A stretch of 64,000 nucleotides of DNA from Saxidomus purpurata (Eukaryota; Mollusca; Bivalvia; Venerida; Veneridae): contig JAFMSR010000001.1 in the NCBI GenBank assembly GCA_022818135.1, positions 38,268,358 to 38,332,357 of the forward strand. The letters are read 5' to 3'. The translations under genes and the position numbers were made by a program. Shown here piece by piece: positions 15,101 through 30,151 of the stretch. Positions within the stretch are counted from its first letter, which is position 1. The number at the start of each line of letters is the position of its first letter. The notes beneath the pieces were generated by a model. That model saw nothing but the letters and a program-made list of their open reading frames with translations, ran no database searches and was not told the DNA's origin.

Positions 15101-18100
15101 TGCAATAAAGAAGTTTAAGTTCGCAGGGGTATAACTCTGCAACACCTTAATGGATACCCATAAAAAATGTGCCTTGCACATCTGCTACGTGATCATTTGT
15201 AACAATATTCATTGCAATCCTTTGAAAAATGAAGGAGTGCGATCCACAAACTACCTATGTTATAAAAGGACCGACTGACCGCCCCACCGACTGACCAACA
15301 GGGTAATTCCTATATATCCATGAAAACTTTGTTTTGCAGGGCTATTAATATGAACACGCTGAAAAAAATCACAATCAAAAATACTGTATGCACTCCATAT
15401 TCCTATGTTCTAAATTATAATACTACTAGTACTATGACGTCAAGAAAACAGTAACAAATCCATGGCTTACACTACTGTTGAATAATCCATTATTGGAACT
15501 GTGACCATTATTTCAAGCTTTTAAGCAAGGTCCAGTTATTAAAACATATTCATTGATTTCATAACACGTCTTCTTTCAAGGATAGAATTACAATCAATTT
15601 TAATTACACTAATCTATTATCCTATTAAAAAGATCAGGAAATAGAACAGCTATGGCAAGGTGAAAGAGCACATAACAGCTGTATAAATGGTATTACAGAT
15701 ATCCCCGCAACTGCTAGCAGAACAACCAAATTGTAATTCAAAGTATTTGAATTTTACAACTTGAAAATTTAACATATGCATTAAAACTCTTATTACAAAA
15801 AGGGACACGGAATTTATTATAAATCTGGACAATATTTGCGTAGTTGATAAAAATGGCTGATGAAGTGGACGTGCAAGGTGACAAACAGGTCAAACAGGCC
15901 TGGAGTGAGACAGACTCTAGGAGGACTAACCTAAAACAGATAATGAAACCAGTGTTGATTTGTATGGCAATGGCTGGATGTTACAATTTTAAAGACATAA
16001 AACCAGAAAGGGGTCGGACTTGGAAATTCATATTCTCTCCCATCTACAGGACTGCCATATGCCTAATACCTTTATGTCTTTTGTGTCACCGTGTTGCAGC
16101 ATTAGTCTATTTACCAGCTTCTTTCTTCAACTTCAGTCTGTTGGGCACTGTCTGGACAACATACATTATATCTATGCTCCTCATCAATTTGAAGAGTACC
16201 AGTTCCCGATTTGGACAGTATGCTAAGGTGTTTCAGTTCTGGGAGGACAAGATAATGCCAGAGTTTGAAGAGTTTGGAATAAATTATAATGTGTCAAAAA
16301 CACAGAAGAAATGTTTCCTAGTTTTGATTGCTGCGTGTATTAATGTAGTACTGAACATTATAGCAGGTGTTGCATTAACAGAATTCGCCAATCCATACTC
16401 TGTCACAGCTCCTTTCCTAGATACTACGATCACAATAACAATTTTACTTGCTATGTATTCTGTTGCTTTCTTTATCTGGGTAATACCAATAGCTTTTGCA
16501 GTGATTTTTTCCATAGTGCTGTGTGAGGCGTTTGATTCTTTTTGTGAGTCTACAAAAAAGTCATGTAAACAACAGGACTGCAAAATGGCTTCCAACTTTC
16601 AAAAGTTACGTCTGCTGCATGTTAACTTGTGCAAGCTTGTTAGTGACCTTGACCAGGACTTTGGCTGGTACTACGGCTCAAGTTTTGTGTTTAACATCGC
16701 ACTGGCTGTATTCACCCTATACCAAGTGATGCGTACTACGATCACTTCAGTTGAAATTGCTGTGTTCCTTTTTTGGGGTGGGAGCAGCATGTTACATCTC
16801 GGACTAACTGCCATATGTGCTGCTTTTGTAAATGAGTCTGTAAGTATATGAGCAACTAAGCATATTCTATCTACGAATGTTTAAATCCAAGTTCAAAAAA
16901 GCTGACTATTTATATAGCTTGATGGTGTAGACATTTACATATCGATTATTTGCACAAAACTGTAGTGGCCATGTTGTCTAAGGCGTTCTTACTTTGAGTT
17001 GCTAGGCAATGCTGCCTTGCTAGGCGATGTGGCTGTACAGTAGAGGTTGAATTCCTGGCATCAGCCATGCTATAAATCTGTTACAATGTATTTTCAGGCT
17101 CACGCCCCACTGGACCATATTTATTATCTTAATGTTCAAGACATCACAGTGGAGAAACTGGCACAGGTAAAACACATTCAGTCTTTTGTATGAAAAGCTA
17201 GCGTAACATTACTTTCTTAATGTTTTTATCTCCTTTCCCTTAAGATTCATCTGCACACAACTTGTACTAAACAGCTTAACAAAGAAGAAGGTCAACTTCT
17301 ATCCTGCCTTCTATTACAATGTTCATGTACACGGATAAACCTTTAACTAATGACTATTAACAAAGCAGACGCATAAACCTTTCACACGGTGGATAGGGCA
17401 TTTGCCTTCAGAACGGAAGGTCCTGGGTTCAAATTGCAGCTGAAGAATGAGATGTGTCCTTGGGCAAAGACACAGATTCCACACGTGCCTCAGTCCACCC
17501 AGTTGTAAATGGGTCTCCAATGAAAAACTTGCTGCCTCTCTCGAACAATCATGATAACGTTTGAAAATGAATGTTAAAGAATGATTCAATAAACTATGGA
17601 AGATTTCTTTGTAATCAAACTAAAATAAGCCTTTTATTGAAACACAATAAGTAAACAATACTAACAACTTCAAGAAAGACCATTCTGAAATCTAAAAACT
17701 GTTTATAATTTCAGTTAAATATGTTCCTCTCTAAGCTGACTGGTACCCAGATTGGATTTTCTACTTGTGGATTCCTCATCATCACCAAGGAATTCATTCT
17801 AACAGTGAGTTGATGTTGCTGTCTCTAAGAGCTTCACCATTTCCACCCAACTACCATTTAATTAAATTGATCTTGCTACTTTTGCACCGGAGACTTGGGC
17901 CAATGTTGATTAATTAACTCAAACTTTCAGTGAGGTGATACAAAATTCTTTTTTACCGACATAATTAATTGTTTGTAAGCGTGTTTTTTCTATTTTCACT
18001 TTGCTTTTATCATGGTATTTGCATGTATCTGGCTTCAAGTCTTACCATTGACTAAACTTGGCATAAATGTGTATATTTCAGATAGCTGGTGTGTTCCTGA

Positions 18101-21100
18101 CTTACTTTGTTGTTCTCTACACTCTTTGAGCACTACTACATGATCCATGTGGCACCAATTAGTGGCGCGATAGGGAAACAAATTTCCTGAGAGTCCCTTC
18201 TGCGTGAAAAACCAACTTTTCCATTTACAGTCTTTGTAAGAAGAATAGCTAAATGCATCTTCTGACAGTCCCCTCTGTACAAAAACTTACTTTTCAGTTT
18301 ACATTTATTGAATGAAGAAAAAGAAAGAAGAGTAAAAATCAATGCAGCTTCAATTATTTACAAGTGTTATAATTATTGTTACTTTGGTTGTCTGTTGGAT
18401 AACAGTGTGGATTCAGATCAGACTGTAATACTATGTTGGTTTTCACTTAGCTCGGCCAATCAACTGCAAGCTGCTATTCTCTAAATAAACAAGACAGGAT
18501 ATATCTGTACATTTTGTACAAAAGGAAATCTATCCGTTTTGCTCTAATGTGATGATTAAATGTTTTGCAAAGAGAATAATTCATTAGTATAATGTCTAAT
18601 TTTGTAAAGACGAAATTATCTGACTGATCATTAAGCGAAAGCTATGGGTAAAAATGCTTTTTTTGACATTTAATATTTTGATATTAACTTCAACTGAAGT
18701 GTTCATACAGACATTGTGCACAGTATACAATATGTAAGTGTATCATATGACTATCGTAACAATGTAAGTCTTATTTCAAAGCACCATATCTCCAGACATC
18801 ATAAACTAACTTACAAACTTCATTTTACTAGTAAAATTAATCATAGAAATGGCAAACATATGTAACTGTGTAAATTTTTCTTGTTGTGTAGATTTATCTA
18901 GATATTTTTCTGAATAAATGTTTTACAAAAAGACAGACTTTCTGTGCATTAATGAAGGCCTGATAACACCCATGCACAGACAAAAAGTATACATTGTCCT
19001 CCGACTTAAAGGTAACAAGAGCTGTCCCTCACAAGTGACGAATGCCCCCGAAAGAGGTGTCTCACAGTCTGTGTCCTCTCCATGTGCTCAATAAATGTGC
19101 TATGTAATTTTAAAATCCTTCCATGCATGACAGAGTAACCATGCATATAAAATTACCTTCATTATCTAAGTGTGACCTTGACCTTTGAGGTAGTGACGTA
19201 GGTCTTCACGTGACACGTCTTCTTGATGTGCTAGACGTTTGTGCCAAGTTATTTTAAAATCCTTCAATGCATGACAAACTTACAATCCAGACACGAATGT
19301 GTGCATATATAAAGGTTTCCATTACCTTCAAACTCGAAGTGTGACCTTGACCTTTGAGGTATGGACATGGGTCTTGCACGTGACAAGTCGTCTTGATGTG
19401 CTAGACTTTTGTGCCAAGTTATTTTAAAATTCTTCAATGCATGACAAAGTTACTGTCCGGACACGAATGTGTGCATATATAGAGGATTCCATTACCTTCA
19501 AACTCTAAGTGTGACCTTGATCTTTGAGGTAGGGACTTGCACGCCACACGTCATCTTGGTGTGCTAGACATTTGTGCCAAGTTTTTTTTAAATTCTTCAA
19601 TGCATGACAAAGTTACAGTCTGGACACGAATGTGTGCATATATAGAGGATTCCATTACCTTCAAACTCTAAGTGTGACCTTGACCTTTGAGGTAGGGAAG
19701 TGGGTCTTGCACGCGACTCGTCCTTTTGATGTGCTCGACTTTTGTGCCAACCTATTTTAAAATTCTTCAATGCATGACAAAGTTACAGTCCGGAAACGAA
19801 TGTGTGCATATATAGAGGATTCCATTACCTTCAAACTCTAAGTGTGACCTGCTGATGACTGTGAACATATCTCTTGAGTACAGATAATGTGAATATTCAG
19901 TGTCTTGTTGTAATAACATACATTGTATTGTAAAAGGTTTTGTACTGAAATTGAAAACCATTGATGATTTTGATTTAAGATAAAACCAATGGAACTCATT
20001 AACGATAACAATATTAATTGTCAACCAGTATCGACTTGTTTCCATTCAGTACAAAGTAAATAAATTAATGTGAGGAAAGTGGTTTGCTCAAGAGGTACAT
20101 ACTTGGAAAGTTACGCCTAAAGCCATGAGCAGTGTGTCTGACTCATTCTTAAAGGTTGCAGCCTGAAATCTCAATAAGGGGCCCAGTCTGTCAGTGACAT
20201 CCATAGGACAACACCTTACGGACCCTGTTTAAAACTTCAATATCTCTCAAATAATTACTTAACCATTGATTTTATCGGATGTGACAAAATAAGTATTTAT
20301 CTTTTCAATGCTGCTATTCATTTGATATTTGAACAGTTAAAAAAATTCAATTTTTCGAAAAATGCAATTAAGCTGGTATGTATTTACACAATCTTCACTA
20401 TCCTTTAAACAGGTAAAAGACATTTTACTATAAAACAAGAGCCATGTTGGACATGGACATACATACATGTTTCTCGGTCATGTACTTCCTATCATTGTGC
20501 TTAATCACTGTATTAAGTTTCAAGTACAAATGTAATTCCCTTCAATACTTTTGGAGTTATGCTCCGAACAAGAAAATTCAAGAAAATGTAACAAAGGGGA
20601 TTAATTAAAAAATCAGGCAAGATAGAGTTATGGTTCTTGGGCACTGCACTTCCCCTCATTGTACTCTATCACTGTATTGAGTTTCAAGTAATTCCCTTCA
20701 GTACTTTTGAAGTTATGCTCCGAGGAAGAAAAATCAAGAAAATGTAACAAAGGGGAATTATTAAACAAGAGGGCCAAGATGGCCCTATATCGCTCACCTT
20801 GGTACAAGTCCACTTGCCTAGTGGAAGATCACTAGATAATGTTATATACCAAATAGGTTTTCCTATATACGCCTTTGTAAAACAAGTGACCCCCCCCCCA
20901 CGGGCAAGGTCAATTTTGACCCCAGGGGCATAATTTGAACAAACTTTGAAGAGGTCTACTAGGCAATGCTACATGCCAAATATCTAAGCTCTAGGCCTTG
21001 TGGTTTCAGAGAAAAAGATTTTAAAACTTTTTCCTATATAAGCCTATGTTAAACTAAGTAACCCCCCGTGCGGGGTCAATTTTGACCCGGGGGTAATAAT

Positions 21101-23210
21101 TTGAACAATCTTGGTAGAGGTCCACTAGCCAATGCTACATGCCAAATATCTTAGCTCTAGGCCTTGTGGTTTCAGAGAAGAAGATTTTTAAAGTTTTTCC
21201 TATATACACTCAACAGGTTTAGAAACGCAAAAGTGGCAAAATATTTATTTTAACAGTTTTATCGTGTTTTAAATTTATTCAAATTTCATGAACAACTTAA
21301 ACAATATAAAATTGAATTCTTGTAACAATGTCAATAATTCATTGCAAAAAATGACTTAAATAGAAATAAAAACAGTAGCGTCATTCAAATAAAAATGTTC
21401 AACAGGTAAATCTTTGCGTTTCTAATATCGGTTAAGTGTATGCCTATGCAAAAACTAAGGGCCCACCGCGCGGGGTCAATTTTGACCCGGGGGTCATAAT
21501 TTGAACAATCTTGGTAGAGGTCCACTAGACAATGCTACATGCCAAATATCTCAGCTCTAGGCCTTGTGGTTTCAGAGGAGAAGATTTTTAAAGATTTTCC
21601 TATTTGTTGCCATAGCAACCAGAGTTCTGCATGGAATGGAATTCTTTGAACAATTTTGGTAGAGCTTCATGCAAGGAACATTCCTGCATAGTTTTATCAA
21701 CATTGGCCTAGAGGTTTCAGAGGAGATGTCATTTGAATCAAAATGTTGACGGACGACGGACGACGGACAATCATCGATCAGAAAAGCTCACCCTGGCGTA
21801 GCCAGGTGAGCTAAAAATTAGGCAAGGTAGAGTTATGGTTCTTCGGCACTGCACTACCTCTTAATGTCCTCTGTCTGTGTGTAAAGTTTCAAGAAATTCC
21901 CTTCAGTACTTTTGGAGTTATGCTCCGGACAAAAGTGTGACGGACGGACGCACAGACAGAGTTCGTTACTATATCCCCTCTGCCAAGGCGGGGGGATAAT
22001 AAGCATAATATGACATGTCTAAATCACTGACTTTGCCATCATTTTCTTTACAGAATACCAAGAGTATAGAATCTAACCAACCTAAAATTGCTTCAACTTG
22101 TTTCTAAAAATTACCAATTTAAAATTTGAATAAAAATCTGGTCAAACTTTGACAAAAATAAAGGGTGCTTTCTTTCACAGAGATTAAAAAGAATAAATAA
22201 ATGGCCTTTGTAGTTGAAAAAACTGCTAACAGTAATTAGTACTGAGTCTATAGATAGGGAATACACTGCACCCTCGTTATAACGCGGTAGTCAGGGTCAG
22301 ACCCGCGTTATAAGTGAGAGTAAATTTTATAACACGGTCTGTTCATCGGCTATTGTTTTCTTGCCATATAAAGATGTAAAACCTTTATCCCACCCACCCA
22401 ACTAAATTAAAGCATATTGATGCTTGACAAGCATTGTGTTTTAAAATGTAATCGAGTGGTTAAATTGTAGAAAACAATGATGTTATGGAAATAAATTAGT
22501 AAATTAATCACGAAATTAAATAAATAAAAGAGGAAATCTTACGTAAATATTTGCTATTTAAGTAAAAGTACAAAAATGTGCATGCATTTTCAGAAAATGA
22601 TACGGCTGAAGTGAAAGTACATGTTTTGTTGTTTTCGTTTTCAGAAAATGATACAGTAATTGATTGATTTAAGTTTAGGTAAACCAACAACCGAAGAAGT
22701 GCAAACAAATTTTAATCCACACGATTTACAAGTTATTGTCACACAACCAAAGTGATCAGCTTGTTGTGAAAACTTTATTGACACCAGACCTGTTATCCAT
22801 ATTTGTTTTAACAATTCTGTGTTAATAGACGCTTTTGAAGCGTCTACCTGACAATCATCAATTAATAACCTGCCATGTTGTTTATTTATGTTTTCAAACA
22901 TAAGTTTTGTATAGGGACATTGCTTTTCTGACAGAAATGATTTTGGTCGACCCCAAAATTTTTGGGAGCCAAGGCCATACCGCGTTATACCAGGATTCGC
23001 GTTATATCGGTGCGCGTTATAACGAGGTTGCAGTGTATTTCTTCCCAGTTTTAACAATTTCAACACAAAATTCTGTATCTGATAGGTATGGGTCCTGTTC
23101 CAAACATGGGAGAGAAAGCCTGGGATTGCTACTCAAACATAGGTACAATCAACATTTAGTCATTAAGATATCTTGCTACTGGCTTTCTATCTATCCATCC
23201 ATCCATCTCT

Positions 23211-23258
<48 letters not shown>

Positions 23259-26200
23259 TTTTCTAGTATTAAGAGATGAAGAGCCCATCATTGAAGCTGA
23301 GTAAACTGCTCGAAAGTCTAATTAGCAGATATTCATTAAAAATGAAAGTTCAAAAGTAAACACTTTATCTGATCTAGTGAAGGATTGTTGCCAGGGACAT
23401 CCTGAACATTATCAAAGACATCCTGAACATTATCAAAGAACATTAATTTTATTCAATAAAAGATTCTTTTACTCTTTCTCTAGGAATCAATGAAAAAAGC
23501 CCAAAGGGAGAGTCATAGATTAATTTTTTCATTCAGTTTTTTCATGATTCATTAATATTTGTGAACGTAATCATGACTAGAGCCAACATTTAGAACAACC
23601 TGATTTACACAAATAGAATAAAGACTTTCCTATTGACAATTTTTCTATTGACAGCGTTAATTACTTGACAAAATATATCATCAGCATCAATACTGATGAA
23701 TTATTGCTCCAAGGGTTTATTGACTTACCGGTACTGCACAAACAACTGTACTGTTTCAGTTCCTTCCTATAAATTAAGTAACCGTAGTGAAAACATCCTC
23801 ACATTAAAGAAACACGGTCTTGGAAATTATTTAATTGACTATAATTCAAGTGCAACTTCAATCAGTTCTTAGGATAAAAGAGTGGACAGATTGTGTGACA
23901 AGTAGGCTGATGAGATTGGAACTAATTTTCACACAATTATCATAATTTACAAAACTTATTGCAGGCAAGCATTCTTTTCAAATCAAGAAATACATTCAGG
24001 AAACAGCATTAATTTTTGTATTGTGCTGTAGTGTCATATGAAAATTGCATGTTCAAAGGACAGTCATATTAAAAAAAGAAATTAAATCTCTTTCAACATT
24101 CTGAAAAGTTAAAAATTGTCTATGAGCAACTCTGCCACAAAAATTATTTTCAAATCGAGTTCAGAAAGTTTTGTGATTTTGTGAAGAAACTTTAACCACC
24201 ATAATAATACACATGAAGGATATTGTGATAAAGATGGCTGCTAAAACAAAAGTGGAAGAAATAGAAATAAATGAGCAGAAAAAACAAAATGCATGGACTG
24301 AAATCACTGAAAAAGACACTATGAATTTGAAACAAATTCTTAGACCAATGTTATATGCTCTAGCTATTGCTGGAAACTACAATTTCAAAGACACAGACAG
24401 TTTGGAAATAAATTCTTCTCGCAGTTGTACATCTGTGCTTGCTAAATTCTACAGAATCTTCTTCTTTATAACACTGATAACATTTTTAATAAAAAATGTG
24501 GCAAGTTACTTTTATGTGCCCACTGAATTGTTTTACTTCAATACATTGTGGGTAGGATGGACAGTTTTTATTCTTTGTTTAAGCATGTTCAATTTCAAGG
24601 CAACAAGCTCAAGGTTTGGCCATTATGAGAAGGTTTTTCAATTCTGGGATCAAACGATTCAGCCAGGATTTCATGAACTTGGTATTGAATATCCAGCACG
24701 GAAAATGAGGAAGCGAGTCGTTTTCATTCTTGTGATAGCAACCAGTCTTGTACTAATGAATGGCATTGCATTGGGCGTTCAAGTCCATTTGAATGGAGGA
24801 GATCATTTCACAGCCCCCTTGAAGACCACTCCTGGCTCGCTGACACTGTTTTTCATAACCGTGACTGCTGCATCTCTTGTATGGCTGTTCCCTGCAGCTT
24901 TCGTGATCGTTTTTACGATTATTATACGAGAAGCTTTCACTTCTTTAACTGACTATGGGTTGGAAATGTGTAAACAAAATGGCTGCAAAATCTCTGACAA
25001 TTTTCCAAAAGTACGTCTGCTGCATCAAAATCTGAGTAAACTAGTGAATCTTCTGGACAATGATTTCGGCTGGTTCTACGCCATCTGTTTCACATTCAAT
25101 ACAGGTCTTGGCGTATTTACACTGTACCTGATTATTACACAAACCATGACAACTTTCGAATTTGTATTGTCCCTGTTTTGGCTAGTGTGTGGCATCGTTG
25201 GTCTTGGACTACCGGCAACATATGCTGCACTTGTGAATGAAGCTGTAAGTATATCTAATTCATACAAAACAATATTTAGCATAAGGAAATACATGTCTAC
25301 CATTAAGTCAATGAGAAAAGAACTTTCGAGACATGTAATATGCTCATTTAATTCATATTGTTTACTGAATATTCTGATACCAATATTGGTTCCGAATATT
25401 CTGAGGTCTGACCGCATATTTGGATATTAAATAAATCCATGCCATGATAGTTTGCTCAGTGATGCAAATAAGGTGAATACATTTCAAAACAAATCATTAC
25501 ATAGTGAATATCCAACCAACAAAGGGCTATAAAATAGTAGCATAAATCAATTTTTCATTTTGAATCATGCGGCCAAAATGATGTTTGTGATGTAGAGTTT
25601 TAAAATAATCACAATGTCTGCAACTTTACAAAAATATCATTTATTTAATCACCGATATTAAAGTTATATACTAAACAAAACTTCTAACACATCACCTGCC
25701 TTCTTTATTTTATAATCGAGAGTCCAAATTTCTGTCAGCTTATTTTTTGCTACCAATATATGAAAGCTATGTCTTACATGTATGAAAATATTGGGTAGTT
25801 ACTTCTGTTACATGAATTTTAAAATGATTGAGTGGTACACATTTCATATGGAAGAGAATTTTAAGAGTGGGATTCCAAAAGAAAAGCATTAAGGCAATAA
25901 CCCATGTAAAATTCATGGAGGTTTAAACTTTCAATTAAAATTCTTTGCCACATGATTTGTGCCAATTGATCATTTTAAAATTCGTGCAACGGAAACATTT
26001 ACCGAGTGTCTTCATCAATACAAGATATGATAGCTTTCATGCATCCATAGCTAAAAATTAGCTGGTAGGTATTGGAAGGGCTGATAATTAAACAAAGAAG
26101 GAAAATGGCAGGTGGTGGGTTAGAAGTTTCATTTAGTATATGTTCATGAACATATTTTGCTAATTGATGACTGATTACTTTGGTTTTGCCACAACACATT

Positions 26201-26652
26201 TGTAAACAAAAAAAAATTGGTTTGGAATTCTTACTTTTTTCCGGAAACCAGTGATACTTTTTGAATTTGGGACAGACAGAAGTTTTATTGACGTATACAA
26301 CGGGTACCCTGATAAATCTAAATTTAATAAGAGTATAGGTCCTAACCAAACTAAAATTTATTCAATTTGTTTTTAAAAATTACCAATTTAAAATTTGAAT
26401 AAAATCTGGTTAAAATATGACAAAAATAAAGGAAGTTTCCATTGCAAAGATTAAAAAAAATGTAAAAAGTGTACAATTAAATGGCATTTTAACTAAAATA
26501 CCCACAGTTATTTGTACTGGAGTATTAATTCCCAGTTTTAACAGTTTCAACACAAAAATTCACTATCTGATAGGTATGGGTCATGTTCCAAACATGGAGA
26601 AAAAGCCTTTGATTGCTACTCAAACATAGGTTCAATAAGATATCTTGTTACT

Positions 26653-26692
<40 letters not shown>

Positions 26693-29600
26693 TGTTCTCT
26701 CTGTCTCTCTCTGTCTCTCTCTCTCTCTAGTATTATGTCTACTTCTCTCTGAAGTGTTAAGAGATGAAGGACCCATCACTGAAGCCATGTAAACTGCTTG
26801 AAAGTCTAATAAGCAGATATTCATTAACAAATGTAAAAGATTAAAACGCTCTATCTGATCAAGTGAAGGATTGTTGCCAGAGACAACCTGAACATTATCA
26901 AAGAACATTAATTTTATCCAATGAAAGATGGATTTACTTTTTCTCTAGGAATCCATTAAAAAATGCCCAAAGGGAGAATCATAAAATATTTTTTTCTTTC
27001 AGTTATTTTTCATGATTCATTGATATATGCAGACATAATCATGACTACAGCCAACATATAGAACAACCTTATTTGGACAAATAGTATGAAGGTTTTTCTA
27101 TTTAGTTACATGACAAAATATCTCATCAGCATCAATACCGACAAATTATTGCTACTGGGGTTAATCGACTTGCAGGTACAGCACAAACAACTGTACTGTT
27201 CCAGTTCTTTCCTATAAATTAAGTAACCGCATGCAGTGAAAACATCCTCACATTAAAGAAGGACAGTGACTCTTGGAAATTACTTAACTGACTATAACTC
27301 AAGTGTTCATTTAATTAGTTCATAGGAAAAAAGAGTGGACAGATTGTGTGACAAGTGGGCTGACGAGATTGGAACTAATTTTCACACAATTATCATAATT
27401 TAAAAAAAAAAAATCCAGGCAAGCAAATTTTAATATCAAGAAAATTAATATATTCAGGAAACTGCATTTGTATTGAGCAGTATCATTACATGAAAATTGC
27501 ATGTTCAAAGGACAGTCTTATTAAAAGAACATTTAATCTTTTTCAAAATTCTGAAAAGTTGTATGCCGCAAAAATTATTTTCAAATTGAGTTTAGGAAGT
27601 TTTGTGATTTGGTGAACATACTTTAATCACCATAATAATACACATGAAGGGTATTGTGATAAAGATGGCTGCTAAAACAAAAGTGGAAGAACTAGAAATA
27701 AATGAGCAGGAAAAACAAACTGCATTGACTGAAATCACTGAAAAAGACACTATGAATTTGAAACAAATTCTTAGACCAATGTTATATGCTCTAGCTATTG
27801 CTGGAAACTACAATTTCAAAGACATAGACACTTTGGAAATAAATTCTTCTCGCAGTTGCAAATCTGTCCTTGCTAAATTCTACAGAATCTTCGTCTTTAT
27901 AACACTGATAACATTTTTAATAAAAAATGTGGCAAGTTATTTTTATGTGCCAACTGAATTGTTTTACTTCAATACATTGTGGGTAGGATGGACAGTTTTT
28001 ATTCTTTGTTTAAGCATGTTCAATTTCAAGGCAACAAGCTCAAGGTTTGGCCATTATGAGAAGGTATTTCAATTCTGGGATCAAACGATTCAGCCAGGAT
28101 TTCATGAACTTGGTATTGAATATCCTGCATGGAAAATGAGGAAGCGAGTCGTTGTCATTCTTGTGATAGCAAGCAGTCTTATACTAATGAATGGCATTGC
28201 CTTGGGCGTTCAAGTCCACTTGAATGGAGGAGACTTTTACACAGCCCCCTTGAAGACCACTCCTGGCTCGCTGACACTGTTTTTCATAATCGTGACTACT
28301 GCAACTCTTGTATGGCTGTTCTCTGTAGCTTTCATGATCGTTTTTACGATCATTATACAAGAAGCTTTCACTTCTTTAACTGACTATGGGTTGGAAATGT
28401 GTAAACAAAATGGCTGCAAAATCTCTGACAATTTTCCAAAAGTACATCTGCTGCATCAAAATCTGAGTAAACTAGTGAATCTGCTGGACAACGACTTCGG
28501 CTGGTTCTACGCCATCTGTTTCACATTCAATACAGGTCTTGGCGTATTTACACTGTACCTGATTATTACACAAACTATGACAACTTTCGACATTGTATTG
28601 TCCCTGTTTTGGCTAGTGTGTGGTATCGTTGGTGTTGGACTACCAGCAACATATGCTGCACTTGTGAATGAAGCTGTAAGTATATCTAATTCATACAAAA
28701 CAATATTTAGCATAAGGAAATACATGTCTACCATTAAATCAATGAGAAAAGACATTTCGAGACATGTAATATGCTCATTTAATTCATATTGTTTACTGAA
28801 TATTCTGATACCAATATTGGATCCGAATATTCTGAGGTCTGACCGCATATTCGGATATTAAATAAATCCTTGCCATGATAGTTTGCTCGGTGATGCAAAG
28901 AAGGTGAATACATTTCAAAACAAATCATTACATAGTGAATATCCAACCAACAAAGGGCTATAAAATGGTAGCATAAATCAATTTTTCATTTTGAATCATG
29001 TGGCCAAAATGATGTTTGTGATGTAGAGTTTTAAAATAATCACAATGTCTGCCCTTTTACAAAAATATCATTTATTTAATCACCGATATTAAACTTATAT
29101 ACTCGACAAAACTTCTAACACACCACCTGCCTTCTTTATTTTATAATCGAGAGTCCAAATTTCTGTCAGCTTATTTTTTGCTACCGATATATGAAAGCTA
29201 TGTCTTACATGTATGAAAATTACTTCTGTTACATGAATTTTAAAATGATTGAGTGGTACACATTTCATATGGAAGAGAATTTTAAGAGTGGGATTCCAAA
29301 AGAAAAGCATTAAGGCAATAACCCATGTAAAATTCATGGAGGTTTAAACTTTCAATTAAAATTCTTTGCCACATGATTTGTGCCAATTGATCATTTTGAA
29401 ATTCGTGCAATGGAAGCATTTACCAAGTGTCTTCATCAATACAAGATATGATAGCTTTCATGCATCCATAGCTAAATATTAGCTGGTAGGTATTGGAAGG
29501 GCTGATAATTAAATGAAGAAGGAAAATGGCAGGTGGTGGGTTAGAAGTTTCATTTAGTATATGTTCATGAACATATTTTGCTAATTGATGACTGATTACT

Positions 29601-30081
29601 TTGGTTTTGCCACAACACATTTGTAAACAAACAAAAATTGGTTTGGAATTCTTACTTTTTTCCGGAAACCAGTCATACTTTTTGAATTTGGGACAGACAG
29701 AAGTTTTATTGACGTATACAACGGGTACCCTGATAAATCTAAATTTAATAAGAGTATAGGTCCTAACCAAACTAAAATTTATTCAATTTGTTTTTAAAAA
29801 TTACCAATTTAAAATTTGAATAAAATCTGGTTAAAATATGACAAAAATAAAGGAAGTTTCCTTTGCAAAGATTAAAAAAAATGTAAAAAGTGTACCAATA
29901 AATGGTATTTTAACTAAAATACGCACAGTTATTTGTACTGGAGTATTTCTTCCCAGTTTTAACAGTTTCAACAGTTTTCAGTATGGGTCATGTTCCAAAC
30001 ATGGAGAAAAAGCTTTTGATTGCTACTCAAACATAGGTACAATCAACATACAACATTTATTCAATAAGATATCTTGTTACT

Positions 30082-30117
<36 letters not shown>

Positions 30118-30120
30118 TTT

Positions 30121-30151
<31 letters not shown>

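Noticed and set aside
25076..25417. 113-codon antisense frames repeated at 25076-25417 and 28507-28848
   Set aside because: They are the reverse strand of GRL exons 4 and 5 and are conserved only because those exons are duplicates.
24213..25430. The eight long GRL frames as complete single-exon receptors
   Set aside because: Each stops or drifts just after a consensus donor at the same alignment point and lacks TM7; the matching TM7 exons exist downstream in phase. The C-terminal tails in the open frames are intron sequence.
26648..26908. Frame ending in an RE repeat tract
   Set aside because: It reads through a CT microsatellite; the same happens at 30077-30331 and is explained by composition.
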